64,000 nucleotides of DNA, from positions 62,001 to 126,000 of the forward strand of contig JAFTIM010000006.1 of the NCBI GenBank assembly GCA_017456885.1, written 5' to 3'. A program made the translations under genes and the position numbers. The stretch is from Paludibacteraceae bacterium. Lineage in GTDB: Bacteria > Bacteroidota > Bacteroidia > Bacteroidales > Paludibacteraceae. A model generated the notes under the pieces. It was given only the letters and a program-made list of their open reading frames with translations, was not told the DNA's origin and ran no database searches. Positions 8,576 to 16,569 of this stretch are shown here, in pieces; position 1 is the stretch's first letter; each line of letters opens with the position of its first letter.

Positions 8576-9303
8576 ATCTGTTTCATTAAATATTTTTCTA
8601 TTTCCGACAATGTTATATTACCCTCGTAAATTGCTTTTCCAACAATGACAGAGGGGACTCCTATTTGTTCCAACATTTCGATGTCGGTCCAATGAGCAAC
8701 ACCGCCACTTGCTATTAAATGCAATTCGGGAAAACGCTCCATTATTCTTCTGTATAAAGCCAACGACGTTCCCTGCAACATGCCGTCTTTTTCAATATCG
8801 GTACAAATCACCTGAGAAATACCCGATTCAACGTACTGTTTCAAAAACGAGAACAAATCGTGGTCAGAGGTTTCGAGCCAACCCGACACCGCTATTTTTT
8901 CGCCTTTCACGTCCGCCCCGAGAATGATGCGCTCATTGCCGTAGGTTGCCAGCCAAGAGCGGAACAGCGAAGGATTTTTCACAGCAATACTTCCGCCTGT
9001 TATCATTTTTGCTCCCGAGGCGAAAGCTATCCGCAAATCGTCATCGCTTTTCAAACCCCCACCGAAATCAACTTCCAACGAAGTGCGTGTTGCCACTTGT
9101 TCCAACACTCGATAGTTGACAATATGCTGTGCTTTTGCACCATCTAAATCGACCAAATGCAAGCGTTTTATGCCGTGTGCTTCAAACGCCTTGGCCACCT
9201 CAAGCGGATTTTCGTTGTACACTTTGGCACAATCGTAATCGCCTTTGGTCAAACGTACACATTTGCCTCCGATTATGTCTATTGCCGGAACTATCTGTAT
9301 CAT
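8572..9303 (-). CDS. hisA: Phosphoribosylformimino-5-aminoimidazole carboxamide ribotide isomerase
   Basis: The HisA step of histidine synthesis: opening of the ribose ring of ProFAR to give PRFAR. The 243-residue TIM barrel starts MIQIVPAIDIIGGKCVRLTK. Asp in PAIDIIGG and Asp in CTDIEKDGM are the usual acid/base pair, and the phosphate-binding loops LDFGGG-like (VDFGGGLKS) and ASGGVAHWTD are present. A longer in-frame ATG at 9390 was rejected because it runs into the tRNA-Leu terminator and the -7 box at 9331-9338, and because HisA normally begins at this Met. hisA and hisIE are the only his genes here; the rest of the operon must be elsewhere. Confidence 0.96.
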   Translation of the reverse strand: MIQIVPAIDIIGGKCVRLTKGDYDCAKVYNENPLEVAKAFEAHGIKRLHLVDLDGAKAQHIVNYRVLEQVATRTSLEVDFGGGLKSDDDLRIAFASGAKMITGGSIAVKNPSLFRSWLATYGNERIILGADVKGEKIAVSGWLETSDHDLFSFLKQYVESGISQVICTDIEKDGMLQGTSLALYRRIMERFPELHLIASGGVAHWTDIEMLEQIGVPSVIVGKAIYEGNITLSEIEKYLMKQI

Positions 9304-9330
9304 CGTCGTTAAAATAATGAGCAAAGGTAG

Positions 9331-9360
9331 CAAAAATAGTTGAGTGCACGGATAAACAAA
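9331..9360 (-). promoter_or_regulatory. Promoter for hisA
   Basis: Minus strand: TTTG (9357-9360), an 18-base spacer, then TATTTTTG (9331-9338). A second -7-like box TACCTTTG lies at 9322-9329. The -33 element overlaps the T-run of the tRNA-Leu terminator. It lies 28 bases before the chosen hisA start. Confidence 0.6.
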
Positions 9361-9386
9361 AGAACAGCATTCTAAAATGCTGTTCT
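9357..9386 (-). terminator. Intrinsic terminator of tRNA-Leu
   Basis: Inverted repeat AGAACAGCAT (9361-9370) with ATGCTGTTCT (9377-9386), followed on the minus strand by TTTTG. It begins about 8 bases after the tRNA 3' end. Confidence 0.78.
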
Positions 9387-9393
9387 TCATTTG

Positions 9394-9477
9394 TGCGTAG
9401 GATGAGACTCGAACTCACACGATCTTGCGACCACTACCCCCTCAAAGTAGCGTGTATACCAATTTCACCACCTACGC
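9394..9477 (-). tRNA. tRNA-Leu (anticodon GAG)
   Basis: An 84-nt minus-strand cloverleaf with a long class II variable arm. The acceptor stem is GCGTAGG/CCTACGC with discriminator A. The anticodon loop is TTGAGGG (anticodon GAG), the variable arm reads TGGTCGCAAGATCG and the T arm contains GTTCGAGTC. CCA is not encoded. Confidence 0.95.
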
Positions 9478-9490
9478 AGGTATTTCGCTG

Positions 9491-9521
9491 CAAAAATAGA
9501 TGATTTTTACGAATAGGCAAA
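9491..9521 (-). promoter_or_regulatory. Promoter of tRNA-Leu
   Basis: Minus strand: TTTG (9518-9521), a 19-base spacer, then TATTTTTG (9491-9498), an exact TTTG-N19-TAnnTTTG match about 14 bases before the tRNA. Confidence 0.8.
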
Positions 9522-9588
9522 ATCGAGGATAAAAAAAACGACAAAAATCAATACCTTTGAAACAAAAATCTTTAATCAATCAGAAACG

Positions 9589-11367
9589 ATGAAACAGATT
9601 CAACAACACTTACAATCATTGCGTACACTGATGCGCAAACACAACATAGCAGCCGTTATCGTACCGGGTACAGACCCTCATGCAAGCGAATACAGCCCCA
9701 GTCATTGGAAAGAGCGCGAATGGATTAGCGGATTCAATGGTTCGGCAGGTACCGTGGTCGTTACAACAACCGATGCAGGGTTGTGGACAGACTCTCGCTA
9801 CTTTTTGCAAGCTGAAGAACAACTCTCGGATAGCGGCATTCGCCTTTTTAAAGATGGGCTGATAGAGACTCCGAGCATTGAAACGTTTCTCATCGAAACA
9901 TTGGCACAAGGTGAATGCGTAGCTGTAAATGCCGAAATGTTCTCGATTGCAGCTATCAACAAATTGCAAAACGAATTACAAAAACACGGCATCAATCTCA
10001 ATACCGAATATGATTTGTTGGGCGAGATTTGGACAAACAATCGTCCGTCGCTGCCTTCGGAACCGATTTTCTGTCTGCCGGAAACCTACACGGGTAAAAG
10101 TGCTAAAGAGAAAATCAGCAACATTCGGACACAACTGAAAGCAAACACTTGCAATGCCGTTTTGTATTCAGGATTGGACGAGGTAGCTTGGCTTTTCAAC
10201 ATTCGCGGTAACGATGTCGATTTTAATCCCGTAGCCATTGCTTACGCCTTTATTGACGAAACGGAAGCTTATCTGTTTATCGATTTGAAAAAACTCACAG
10301 CCGAAGTTGTTGCACAACTCGCCAAAGACGGAATCACACCTTACGATTATTCCAAAATAACCGATTTTTTGAGTCAATTACCCAACAAAACGGTTTTGGC
10401 TTTGGATTATAACCGCATCAATTTTGCCCTTTTCCGTCATGCACATTGCGAAAAACGACAAATGCCGTCGGCTGTTATCGATGCCAAAAGCATTAAAAAC
10501 GAAATCGAACTAAAAGGTATCCGTTCGGCGATGATTCGCGACGGAGTGGCCTTGACAAAATTCTTAAAATGGTTGGAAGAAAACATCGGGAAAAATGCGC
10601 TTACCGAACTTTCGATTTCCGAAAAGCTCAAAAAGTTCCGCTCGGAGCAACAGCTTTTTGCCGGCGAGAGTTTTAATACGATAGCCGGATATGCCGCTCA
10701 CGGAGCCATTGTGCATTATGCCGCTACGACAGAAAGCGACGCAACGTTGAAACCCGACAATTTTTTACTGCTCGACTCAGGCGGACAATATTTTGACGGC
10801 ACCACCGACATCACACGCACGATTGCCTTGGGAGAGCCTACGGCACAGCAGAAAACCGATTTTACCCTTGTGCTGAAAGGGCATATTGCCTTGGCACAAG
10901 CCAAATTTCCGTATGGCACACGAGGAGTACAACTTGATATTTTGGCACGACAATACTTGTGGCAACATGGTTTGAACTACGGACACGGCACAGGACACGG
11001 TGTCGGGCATTTTCTTTGCGTACACGAGGGACCTCAAAACATTCGTACCGACCTCAATCCCACCATTTTGAAAAAAGGAATGCTCATATCGAACGAGCCG
11101 GGGCTTTATCGTACCAACCAGTATGGTATCCGTACCGAAAATCTGGTTACGGTGATTGAGTGCGAAGAAAACGAATTTGGCTGTTTTCTTGCCTTCGAAA
11201 CGCTTACTCTTTGCCCCATAGACAAACGCTCCATTTATGCCGACATGCTTTCTGAAAACGAAAAACAGTGGCTGAACGCTTATCACAGAACCGTCTTCGA
11301 ACGCATTGCGCCGCATCTGACCGACGAAGAGCGTGCTTGGCTCAAAGAGAAAACAGCCGAGCTATAA
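9589..11367 (+). CDS. pepP: Xaa-Pro aminopeptidase P family metallopeptidase (M24B)
   Basis: Removes N-terminal residues preceding proline, in the cytoplasm. The 592 residues comprise two creatinase-like N-terminal domains (about 1-300) and a pita-bread M24 catalytic domain. A short M24-C domain typical of the eukaryote-like long form follows (about 530-592). Metal ligands are visible: Asp in LLLDSGGQYFDGTTDITRT (two of them), His in GHGTGHGVGHFL, and Glu in SNEPGLYRTNQYGIRTEN (two of them). A TACCTTTG -7 box at 9552-9559 precedes the start by about 30 bases. There is no signal peptide. Confidence 0.95.
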   Translation: MKQIQQHLQSLRTLMRKHNIAAVIVPGTDPHASEYSPSHWKEREWISGFNGSAGTVVVTTTDAGLWTDSRYFLQAEEQLSDSGIRLFKDGLIETPSIETFLIETLAQGECVAVNAEMFSIAAINKLQNELQKHGINLNTEYDLLGEIWTNNRPSLPSEPIFCLPETYTGKSAKEKISNIRTQLKANTCNAVLYSGLDEVAWLFNIRGNDVDFNPVAIAYAFIDETEAYLFIDLKKLTAEVVAQLAKDGITPYDYSKITDFLSQLPNKTVLALDYNRINFALFRHAHCEKRQMPSAVIDAKSIKNEIELKGIRSAMIRDGVALTKFLKWLEENIGKNALTELSISEKLKKFRSEQQLFAGESFNTIAGYAAHGAIVHYAATTESDATLKPDNFLLLDSGGQYFDGTTDITRTIALGEPTAQQKTDFTLVLKGHIALAQAKFPYGTRGVQLDILARQYLWQHGLNYGHGTGHGVGHFLCVHEGPQNIRTDLNPTILKKGMLISNEPGLYRTNQYGIRTENLVTVIECEENEFGCFLAFETLTLCPIDKRSIYADMLSENEKQWLNAYHRTVFERIAPHLTDEERAWLKEKTAEL

Positions 11368-11633
11368 ACACCTTTCAGAAGAGTTTAAAAGTGTGTACAT
11401 CTTGAAATATTGAAAATAGCGTTATAAGCTGAAAACTTGATATTTTGGAATCTGGACAATTTCAAAAAAAGACTCTTCAAGCAAAAGCCGAAATGACACT
11501 CACGCGTTAGCGTGGTTTTTGTGCGTAATTTGAATAGTTAAATGCAATAAACAAAGCACCACGCTCTTTTTATATACACACACCAATTTTTCCCCTCTTT
11601 CCAGTGCAGCGAAGAATGCCGATAGCCGATTGA
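11368..11633 (+). other. Non-coding stretch downstream of pepP with a weak terminator-like hairpin
   Basis: No gene was found here. A short hairpin CACGC-GTTA-GCGTG (11501-11505/11510-11514) is followed by GTTTTT and could end the pepP transcript. Part of the remainder may be unrecognisable remains of the upstream part of the FISUMP gene whose last portion starts at 11634. Confidence 0.45.
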
Positions 11634-11777
11634 AGTGAAGGCAATTATTGGTCAAGTACGCTCAACACGACCTACCAATATGGTGCGTATAACGTGTACT
11701 TCGACTCGAACTACATAGAAGAAGAAAGCTATGGTAGCCGTTACTACGGTCAGTCCATCCGTCTGGTTCTTGAATAA
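11634..11777 (+). pseudogene. C-terminal remnant of a FISUMP-domain protein
   Basis: The frame reads SEGNYWSSTLNTT, then a YVYFDS-like stretch, and ends RYYGQSIRLVLE before TAA. This is the usual C-terminal end of the Fibrobacter succinogenes major paralogous domain (compare GQSVRPVF at the end of the FISUMP gene at 42998). It is preceded in frame by TGA (11631-11633). An overlapping +1 frame upstream (NADSRLK) looks like the preceding residues, so at least one frameshift separates them. No start codon or N-terminal lipoprotein part remains. A palindromic repeat follows at 11816. Confidence 0.7.
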
Positions 11778-11815
11778 ACCAAGACCACCAGCCCCCTAAA
11801 GTGGGTAACAAAATT

Positions 11816-11841
11816 ATAGGGACGTGCCGGCGCGTCCCTAT
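11816..11841. repeat. Near-perfect palindrome, first copy of a REP-like element
   Basis: ATAGGGACG (11816-11824) and CGTCCCTAT (11833-11841) flank a G/C-rich centre. Read in the plus direction it is followed by GCTTTTTCT, so it may end transcription. It lies between two convergent 3' ends, the FISUMP remnant and the antiporter. A related sequence with the core GGGACGTGCCG occurs in the other orientation at 42959-42982, again just past a FISUMP gene. Confidence 0.65.
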
Positions 11842-11868
11842 GCTTTTTCTCTAAAATAAAAGAAAACG

Positions 11869-12801
11869 TTACGCCAACAAGCTGAATACATACGCTGCAT
11901 AGCAGAGCAACATCACAAGTCCCGCCCAACGATTCAGTTCACGCTTACGCGAGAACGCCACAAACAGCCACAACAGCAAACTACTGCCAGCAGCAACAGA
12001 GGCATCTACCACAAAGTTGGGATACACAGGCAATGGCGATATAGACGAACTCAAGCCGAGAATAAAAAAGATGTTGAAGATATTCGATCCGATAACGTTG
12101 GCAATGGCCAAATCGGTATTCTTTTTGATTGCGGCAATGACCGAAGTGGCCAACTCGGGCAACGATGTACCGGCCGCCACAATCGTTACACCTATCACCG
12201 CCTCACTGACACCCCACGATTGGGCAATGCTCACGGCGTTATCCACTATCAGATTGCCACCCGCCACCAAACCGACAAGCCCGACCACAATCAGTAGCAA
12301 CGCCTTCCACGCTTTCATACCGACAGACTGGGTAGATGTATTGTCGGCACTCATCATATCCTTTTTTGCCTGAAAGGATATATAAACAAGAAACACAATA
12401 AAACACAAAAGCAGTGTCACGCCATCGAATCGTTGAACGACATTGTCCAATCCCAATAACAACACCGCCACCGCAGCCAAAACACTGAGCGGAATCTCGT
12501 AACGGAACGTATTTTTTTTGCAAACGATAGGTGAAATCAATACCGATAATCCAAGTATTATCAATACATTAAAAATATTGCTGCCAACAACATTGGTCAA
12601 AGCTATTTCGGGTGTTCCTTTGGCGGTTGCCACCACATTCACCACCAACTCCGGCGCCGAAGTTCCAAATGCAACTATGGTCAAACCGATAACCAAATCC
12701 GACACGTTCAGACGCTTTGCCAAACCCGAAGCGCCATCTACCAGCCAATCCGCTGCAAAAGTCAGCAATACGAAACCAACTATCAACAACAAATACTCCA
12801 T
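11869..12801 (-). CDS. Na+/Ca2+ antiporter, CaCA family (copy 1)
   Basis: A cation/calcium exchanger of the inner membrane (YrbG type), 310 residues. It has two inverted repeats, each with the alpha-repeat signature: GTSAPELVVN in the first half and GTSLPELATS in the second. Each is followed by NVVGSNIFN or NVIGSNIFN. About ten hydrophobic segments are visible. It is the downstream member of a tandem pair, 6 nt after copy 2. The first 60 and last 150 codons are nearly identical in DNA to copy 2, while the middle is much more diverged. Ion specificity (Na+ or H+ against Ca2+) is from family knowledge. Confidence 0.92.
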   Translation of the reverse strand: MEYLLLIVGFVLLTFAADWLVDGASGLAKRLNVSDLVIGLTIVAFGTSAPELVVNVVATAKGTPEIALTNVVGSNIFNVLIILGLSVLISPIVCKKNTFRYEIPLSVLAAVAVLLLGLDNVVQRFDGVTLLLCFIVFLVYISFQAKKDMMSADNTSTQSVGMKAWKALLLIVVGLVGLVAGGNLIVDNAVSIAQSWGVSEAVIGVTIVAAGTSLPELATSVIAAIKKNTDLAIANVIGSNIFNIFFILGLSSSISPLPVYPNFVVDASVAAGSSLLLWLFVAFSRKRELNRWAGLVMLLCYAAYVFSLLA

Positions 12802-12807
12802 CTTTTT

Positions 12808-13746
12808 TCAATTGATATGAGCAAACAGCCAAGCAAGATAAGCCGCATAGCAGAGCAACATCACAAGTCCCGCCCAACGATTTAGTTCACGCTTACGCGA
12901 AAACGCCACAAACAGCCACAACAGCAAACTACTGCCAGCAGCTACAGAGGCATCTACCACAAAGTTGGGATACACAGGCAATGACGATATAGACGAACTC
13001 AAGCCGAGAATAAAAAAGATGTTGAATATGTTTGACCCGATAACATTGCCAATAGCCAAATCGGTATTCTTTTTGATTGCGGCAATAACCGAAGTGGCCA
13101 ACTCGGGCAACGACGTACCCAGCGCCACAATCGTTACACCTATCACTGCCTCGCTGACGCCCCACGATTGGGCAATGCTCACGGCGTTATCCACTATCAG
13201 ATTGCCACCCGCCACCAAACCGACAAGCCCGACCACAATCAGCAGCAACGCTTTCCAAATCTTCATTTTTTTTGTCACATCTCCTATTTCGTCAATAGCA
13301 CCGCTTTTTGCCTGATACACCGAATAAACAAGAAACAGCACAAAAAAAGCCAGTAAAACAATCCCCGCCAACCGATTTATCTCTTTGGTACACACACCAA
13401 AAACCAAAACCATAAATCCCGCTAAAAAGCTGAGCGGTATTTCATAACGGAATGTATTTCGTTGACAAGCAATCGGACAAAACACTGCCGACAATCCTAA
13501 AATAACAAGCGTATTGATAATGTTGCTACCCAACACATTGGTCAGTGCTATTTGGCTTGTCCCTTGAGCGGTTGCCACCACGTTTACCACCAACTCCGGC
13601 GCCGAAGTTCCGAATGCAACTATGGTCAAACCGATAACCAAATCCGACACGTTCAGACGCTTTGCCAAACCCGAAGCGCCATCTACCAGCCAATCCGCTG
13701 CAAAAGTCAGCAATACGAAACCAACTATCAATAATAAATACTCCAT
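12808..13746 (-). CDS. Na+/Ca2+ antiporter, CaCA family (copy 2)
   Basis: The 312-residue paralogue of the neighbouring antiporter, with the same alpha-repeats (GTSAPELVVN, GTSLPELATS) and GSNI(I/F)N motifs. The start at 13744-13746 was chosen over an in-frame ATG at 13791. The protein from there begins MEYLLLIVGF exactly like copy 1, and a -7 box TACCTTTG (13765-13772) lies inside the longer frame. It is the first gene of the pair, so both are probably transcribed from this promoter. The central loop region (about residues 75-160) differs strongly from copy 1 and is the likely place of any functional difference. Confidence 0.92.
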   Translation of the reverse strand: MEYLLLIVGFVLLTFAADWLVDGASGLAKRLNVSDLVIGLTIVAFGTSAPELVVNVVATAQGTSQIALTNVLGSNIINTLVILGLSAVFCPIACQRNTFRYEIPLSFLAGFMVLVFGVCTKEINRLAGIVLLAFFVLFLVYSVYQAKSGAIDEIGDVTKKMKIWKALLLIVVGLVGLVAGGNLIVDNAVSIAQSWGVSEAVIGVTIVALGTSLPELATSVIAAIKKNTDLAIGNVIGSNIFNIFFILGLSSSISSLPVYPNFVVDASVAAGSSLLLWLFVAFSRKRELNRWAGLVMLLCYAAYLAWLFAHIN

Positions 13747-13837
13747 CACAATTTTCTTTTGCCACAAAGGTAAAAAATTTATCAAAACCATTTATCCGTT
13801 TTTTATTCGGTCAATCAGCACAAGGGGAGAAACGACC

Positions 13838-13868
13838 TCTGCAAAATCCTTTTCTTTTCGTATCTTTG
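13838..13868 (+). promoter_or_regulatory. Promoter of prfC
   Basis: TCTG (13838-13841), a 19-base spacer, then TATCTTTG (13861-13868). The -7 box matches TAnnTTTG and the -33 box differs from TTTG at one base. It lies 22 bases upstream of the prfC ATG. Confidence 0.6.
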
Positions 13869-13890
13869 CACTCTGAAATACACAAATTCC

Positions 13891-15468
13891 ATGAATTTAG
13901 AACAAGAAATACAACGTCGAAGAACATTTGCCATCATTTCACACCCTGATGGAGGTAAAACAACTTTAACCGAGAAATTGTTGCTTTTCGGAGGAGCTAT
14001 TCATGTAGCCGGAGCTGTAAAATCGAATAAAATAAAAAAAACAGCCACTTCCGACTGGATGGAAATAGAGAAACAGCGCGGCATCTCGGTAGCAACCTCG
14101 GTAATGGGTTTCGAATATCAAAATTACAAAATAAACATCCTTGACACCCCCGGACATCAGGACTTTGCCGAAGATACTTACCGCACGCTTACGGCGGTTG
14201 ACAGCGTTATCATCGTCATCGATTCGGCAAAAGGAGTCGAGGCACAAACCCGCAAACTGATGAACGTTTGCCGTATGCGCAAAACTCCCGTTATTGTATT
14301 TATCAACAAAATGGACCGTGAGGGAAAAGACCCGTTCGATTTGCTCGACGAGATAGAAGCCGAATTGCAAATTCGCGTCCGACCGCTCAGCTTTCCCATC
14401 AATCAAGGAGCAAAATTTAAAGGTGTTTACAATATTTTCGAACAAAATCTGAATCTTTACACTCCTAACAAACAATACATTTCGGAAGCCATTGAACTAA
14501 ACGACATCAATACCGAAGAATTAGACAATTTTGTCGGTAAAACCGATGCAAATAAGCTCCGCGAAGACCTCGATTTGGTCAATGGCGTCTATTCCGATTT
14601 CAACACCGACGAATACCTTAAAGGCGAAGTCGCACCTGTATTTTTCGGCAGTGCGTTAAATAATTTCGGAGTAAAAGAGTTGCTCGATTGTTTCATAAAA
14701 ATTGCGCCCTCGCCACGTCCGATAGAAGCCGTTGAACGCACCGTAAATCCTTACGAAACGCCTTTCACGGGATTTGTGTTCAAAATACATGCAAATATGG
14801 ACCCGAACCATCGTTCGTGCATTGCGTTTGTAAAAATCTGTTCGGGGCGATTTGAACGAAACGGCAACTACAAACACATTCGCCACAACAAAATGATGCG
14901 TTTCAGCAGTCCTACGGCTTTTATGGCTCAAAAAAAAGAGACCGTTGACGAAGCTTTTGCCGGCGACATCGTAGGATTGCCCGACAACGGTACTTTCAAA
15001 ATCGGGGATACATTGACCGAAGGAGAGAATATCCATTTCAAAGGCTTGCCGAGCTTTTCGCCCGAAATGTTCCGTTACATCGAAAACACCGACCCGATGA
15101 AAACCAAGCAGCTCGAAAAAGGCATCTCTCAACTGATGGACGAGGGCGTGGCTCAACTTTTCGTCAGCGAATACAACAACCGAAAAATTATCGGCACCGT
15201 AGGGCAACTTCAGTTTGAAGTGATTCAATACCGACTTTTGCACGAATACGGGGCACAATGCCGCTTCGAACCGCTTTCGCTTTACAAAGCGTGCTGGATA
15301 GAAAGCGACGAAAAAGATGCCCTCGAATTGTTCAAAAAACGAAAATTCCAATACATGGCCAAAGACCGCGAAGGGCGAGACGTTTTCATGGCCGACTCGG
15401 CATACATTCTGCAAATGGCACAACAGGATTTCGAGAAAATACGTTTTCACTTTACCAGCGAATTTTAA
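13891..15468 (+). CDS. prfC: Peptide chain release factor 3
   Basis: A ribosome-dependent GTPase that removes RF1/RF2 after peptide release. The 525 residues have the G1 loop in [15 protein letters not shown] (Gly where many family members have Ala), G3 in [11 protein letters not shown] and G4 in [11 protein letters not shown], followed by EF-G-like domain II and the RF3 C-terminal domain (about 385-525). The length is normal. The next gene starts at the base after the stop codon, so the two are probably read as one transcript. Confidence 0.96.
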   Translation: MNLEQEIQRRRTFAIISHPDGGKTTLTEKLLLFGGAIHVAGAVKSNKIKKTATSDWMEIEKQRGISVATSVMGFEYQNYKINILDTPGHQDFAEDTYRTLTAVDSVIIVIDSAKGVEAQTRKLMNVCRMRKTPVIVFINKMDREGKDPFDLLDEIEAELQIRVRPLSFPINQGAKFKGVYNIFEQNLNLYTPNKQYISEAIELNDINTEELDNFVGKTDANKLREDLDLVNGVYSDFNTDEYLKGEVAPVFFGSALNNFGVKELLDCFIKIAPSPRPIEAVERTVNPYETPFTGFVFKIHANMDPNHRSCIAFVKICSGRFERNGNYKHIRHNKMMRFSSPTAFMAQKKETVDEAFAGDIVGLPDNGTFKIGDTLTEGENIHFKGLPSFSPEMFRYIENTDPMKTKQLEKGISQLMDEGVAQLFVSEYNNRKIIGTVGQLQFEVIQYRLLHEYGAQCRFEPLSLYKACWIESDEKDALELFKKRKFQYMAKDREGRDVFMADSAYILQMAQQDFEKIRFHFTSEF

Positions 15469-16050
15469 ATGCCCGAAAAAGAGAAGCATCCGCTACCGTT
15501 TTTTCTACCTCAAAATGCAAAAATTTTGATGTTGGGAAGCTTCCCGCCGCAACAGAAACGGTGGTCGATGGCGTTTTTCTATCCGAATTTTCAAAACGAT
15601 ATGTGGCGGATTTTCGGGTATCTGTTTTTCAGCGACAAAAACCATTTTGTCGATTTGCCTGCAAAAAAATTTCGCGAAACAACAATCCGTGAATTTCTTG
15701 CCGCAAAGGGAATTGCTCTCGGCGACACGGCAACAGAAGTTGTCCGACTCAAGGAAAACGCTTCCGACAAATTTCTTCAAATTGTAAAAACCATCGATTT
15801 AATCGACGTTTTTCGGCAAATACCGCAATGCGAAGCTATCGTTGTTACCGGACAAAAAGCCTTGGAAACGATTCTTTCGTTGCTTGACCACCCCAAAGAG
15901 CCCAAAATAGGCGACTACATAGAAGTCCACTTTCAACAACGCAAAATACGCCTTTATCGAATGCCCTCGTCGTCGCGCGCTTATCCTTTGTCTTTGGATA
16001 AAAAAGCCGAATACTACAAAGCGATGTTTCACAACGAACATTTATTATAA
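15469..16050 (+). CDS. Uracil/hypoxanthine-type DNA glycosylase family protein
   Basis: A 193-residue protein of the uracil-DNA glycosylase superfamily, closest in pattern to the small DNA-deoxyinosine glycosylase group. The first motif is ILMLGSFPPQQKRWSMAFFY, where family 4-6 enzymes have GxxP. The second motif is MPSSSRAYPLSLDKK, in the place of the H-P-S-P loop. The middle contains VVTGQKALETIL. A base-excision repair function is likely, but the exact damaged base cannot be read from sequence. It starts immediately after the prfC stop (TAAATG). Confidence 0.75.
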   Translation: MPEKEKHPLPFFLPQNAKILMLGSFPPQQKRWSMAFFYPNFQNDMWRIFGYLFFSDKNHFVDLPAKKFRETTIREFLAAKGIALGDTATEVVRLKENASDKFLQIVKTIDLIDVFRQIPQCEAIVVTGQKALETILSLLDHPKEPKIGDYIEVHFQQRKIRLYRMPSSSRAYPLSLDKKAEYYKAMFHNEHLL

Positions 16051-16146
16051 ATCAACCGAAAAGTTGGCATCTTTGTTGCTATGCTTATTCGGATTTCGGA
16101 TAAAAAACATATCTTTGCGATTCTGTTTTATTCAATTTTGAAATTG

Positions 16147-16569
16147 ATGAAAAAATTCATTATCATAATAACAAGTTTGTTGCTGACGGCATGTGTAACC
16201 CAAAAAGAAGCATTGCTGTTGCCCGACTACATCACCTATAACGCCACATTCAAAATGTTGTGGAACGACATTTCAGCCGAAGCAGGCAACAAGCGTTCGC
16301 TGAAAAACTATACTCCATCGAACAACGTGGTTCAAAATTACAGCCTTTTTCAACAAGACGGGAAATATATTGTTTCAGGATTTTTGTTTGCCGACGCGAC
16401 ATTTTCCGTACGTGATTTTGAAAAAACGGGAGGCGCATTAGTCGATTACGGCAATGGGCAATACACATTCCGCATACCCATCAACCGACTCGACAAAATG
16501 CTTCATATAAAGGGAATTACGAGAATTGAACTTGGAAATAAATCAAACCTAAAAATAAATCGATTATGA
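16147..16569 (+). CDS. Small lipoprotein homologous to the prodomain of the adjacent subtilase
   Basis: A 140-residue lipoprotein: signal peptide MKKFIIIITSLLLTAC with the lipidated Cys at residue 16. I chose the ATG at 16147 over 16081 because a -7 box TATCTTTG (16110-16117) lies inside the longer frame and the signal peptide begins here. The mature part aligns with residues about 50-120 of the subtilase encoded next. Both have YS, then VSGFLF, an acidic D-E/F-E stretch, a G-LV segment, FT/FR-IP and a final R-E-G. The stop overlaps the protease ATG (ATGA). A role as inhibitor or folding helper of that protease is an inference. Confidence 0.72.
   Translation: MKKFIIIITSLLLTACVTQKEALLLPDYITYNATFKMLWNDISAEAGNKRSLKNYTPSNNVVQNYSLFQQDGKYIVSGFLFADATFSVRDFEKTGGALVDYGNGQYTFRIPINRLDKMLHIKGITRIELGNKSNLKINRL

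Noticed and set aside
9304-9390. Longer hisA start reading from ATG at 9390
   Set aside because: The extra 29 residues run through the tRNA-Leu terminator and the hisA promoter boxes; HisA begins at the later Met.
11869-13746. The two antiporter genes as a mobile element
   Set aside because: No transposase, terminal repeats or target duplication; a tandem duplication with gene conversion is enough.
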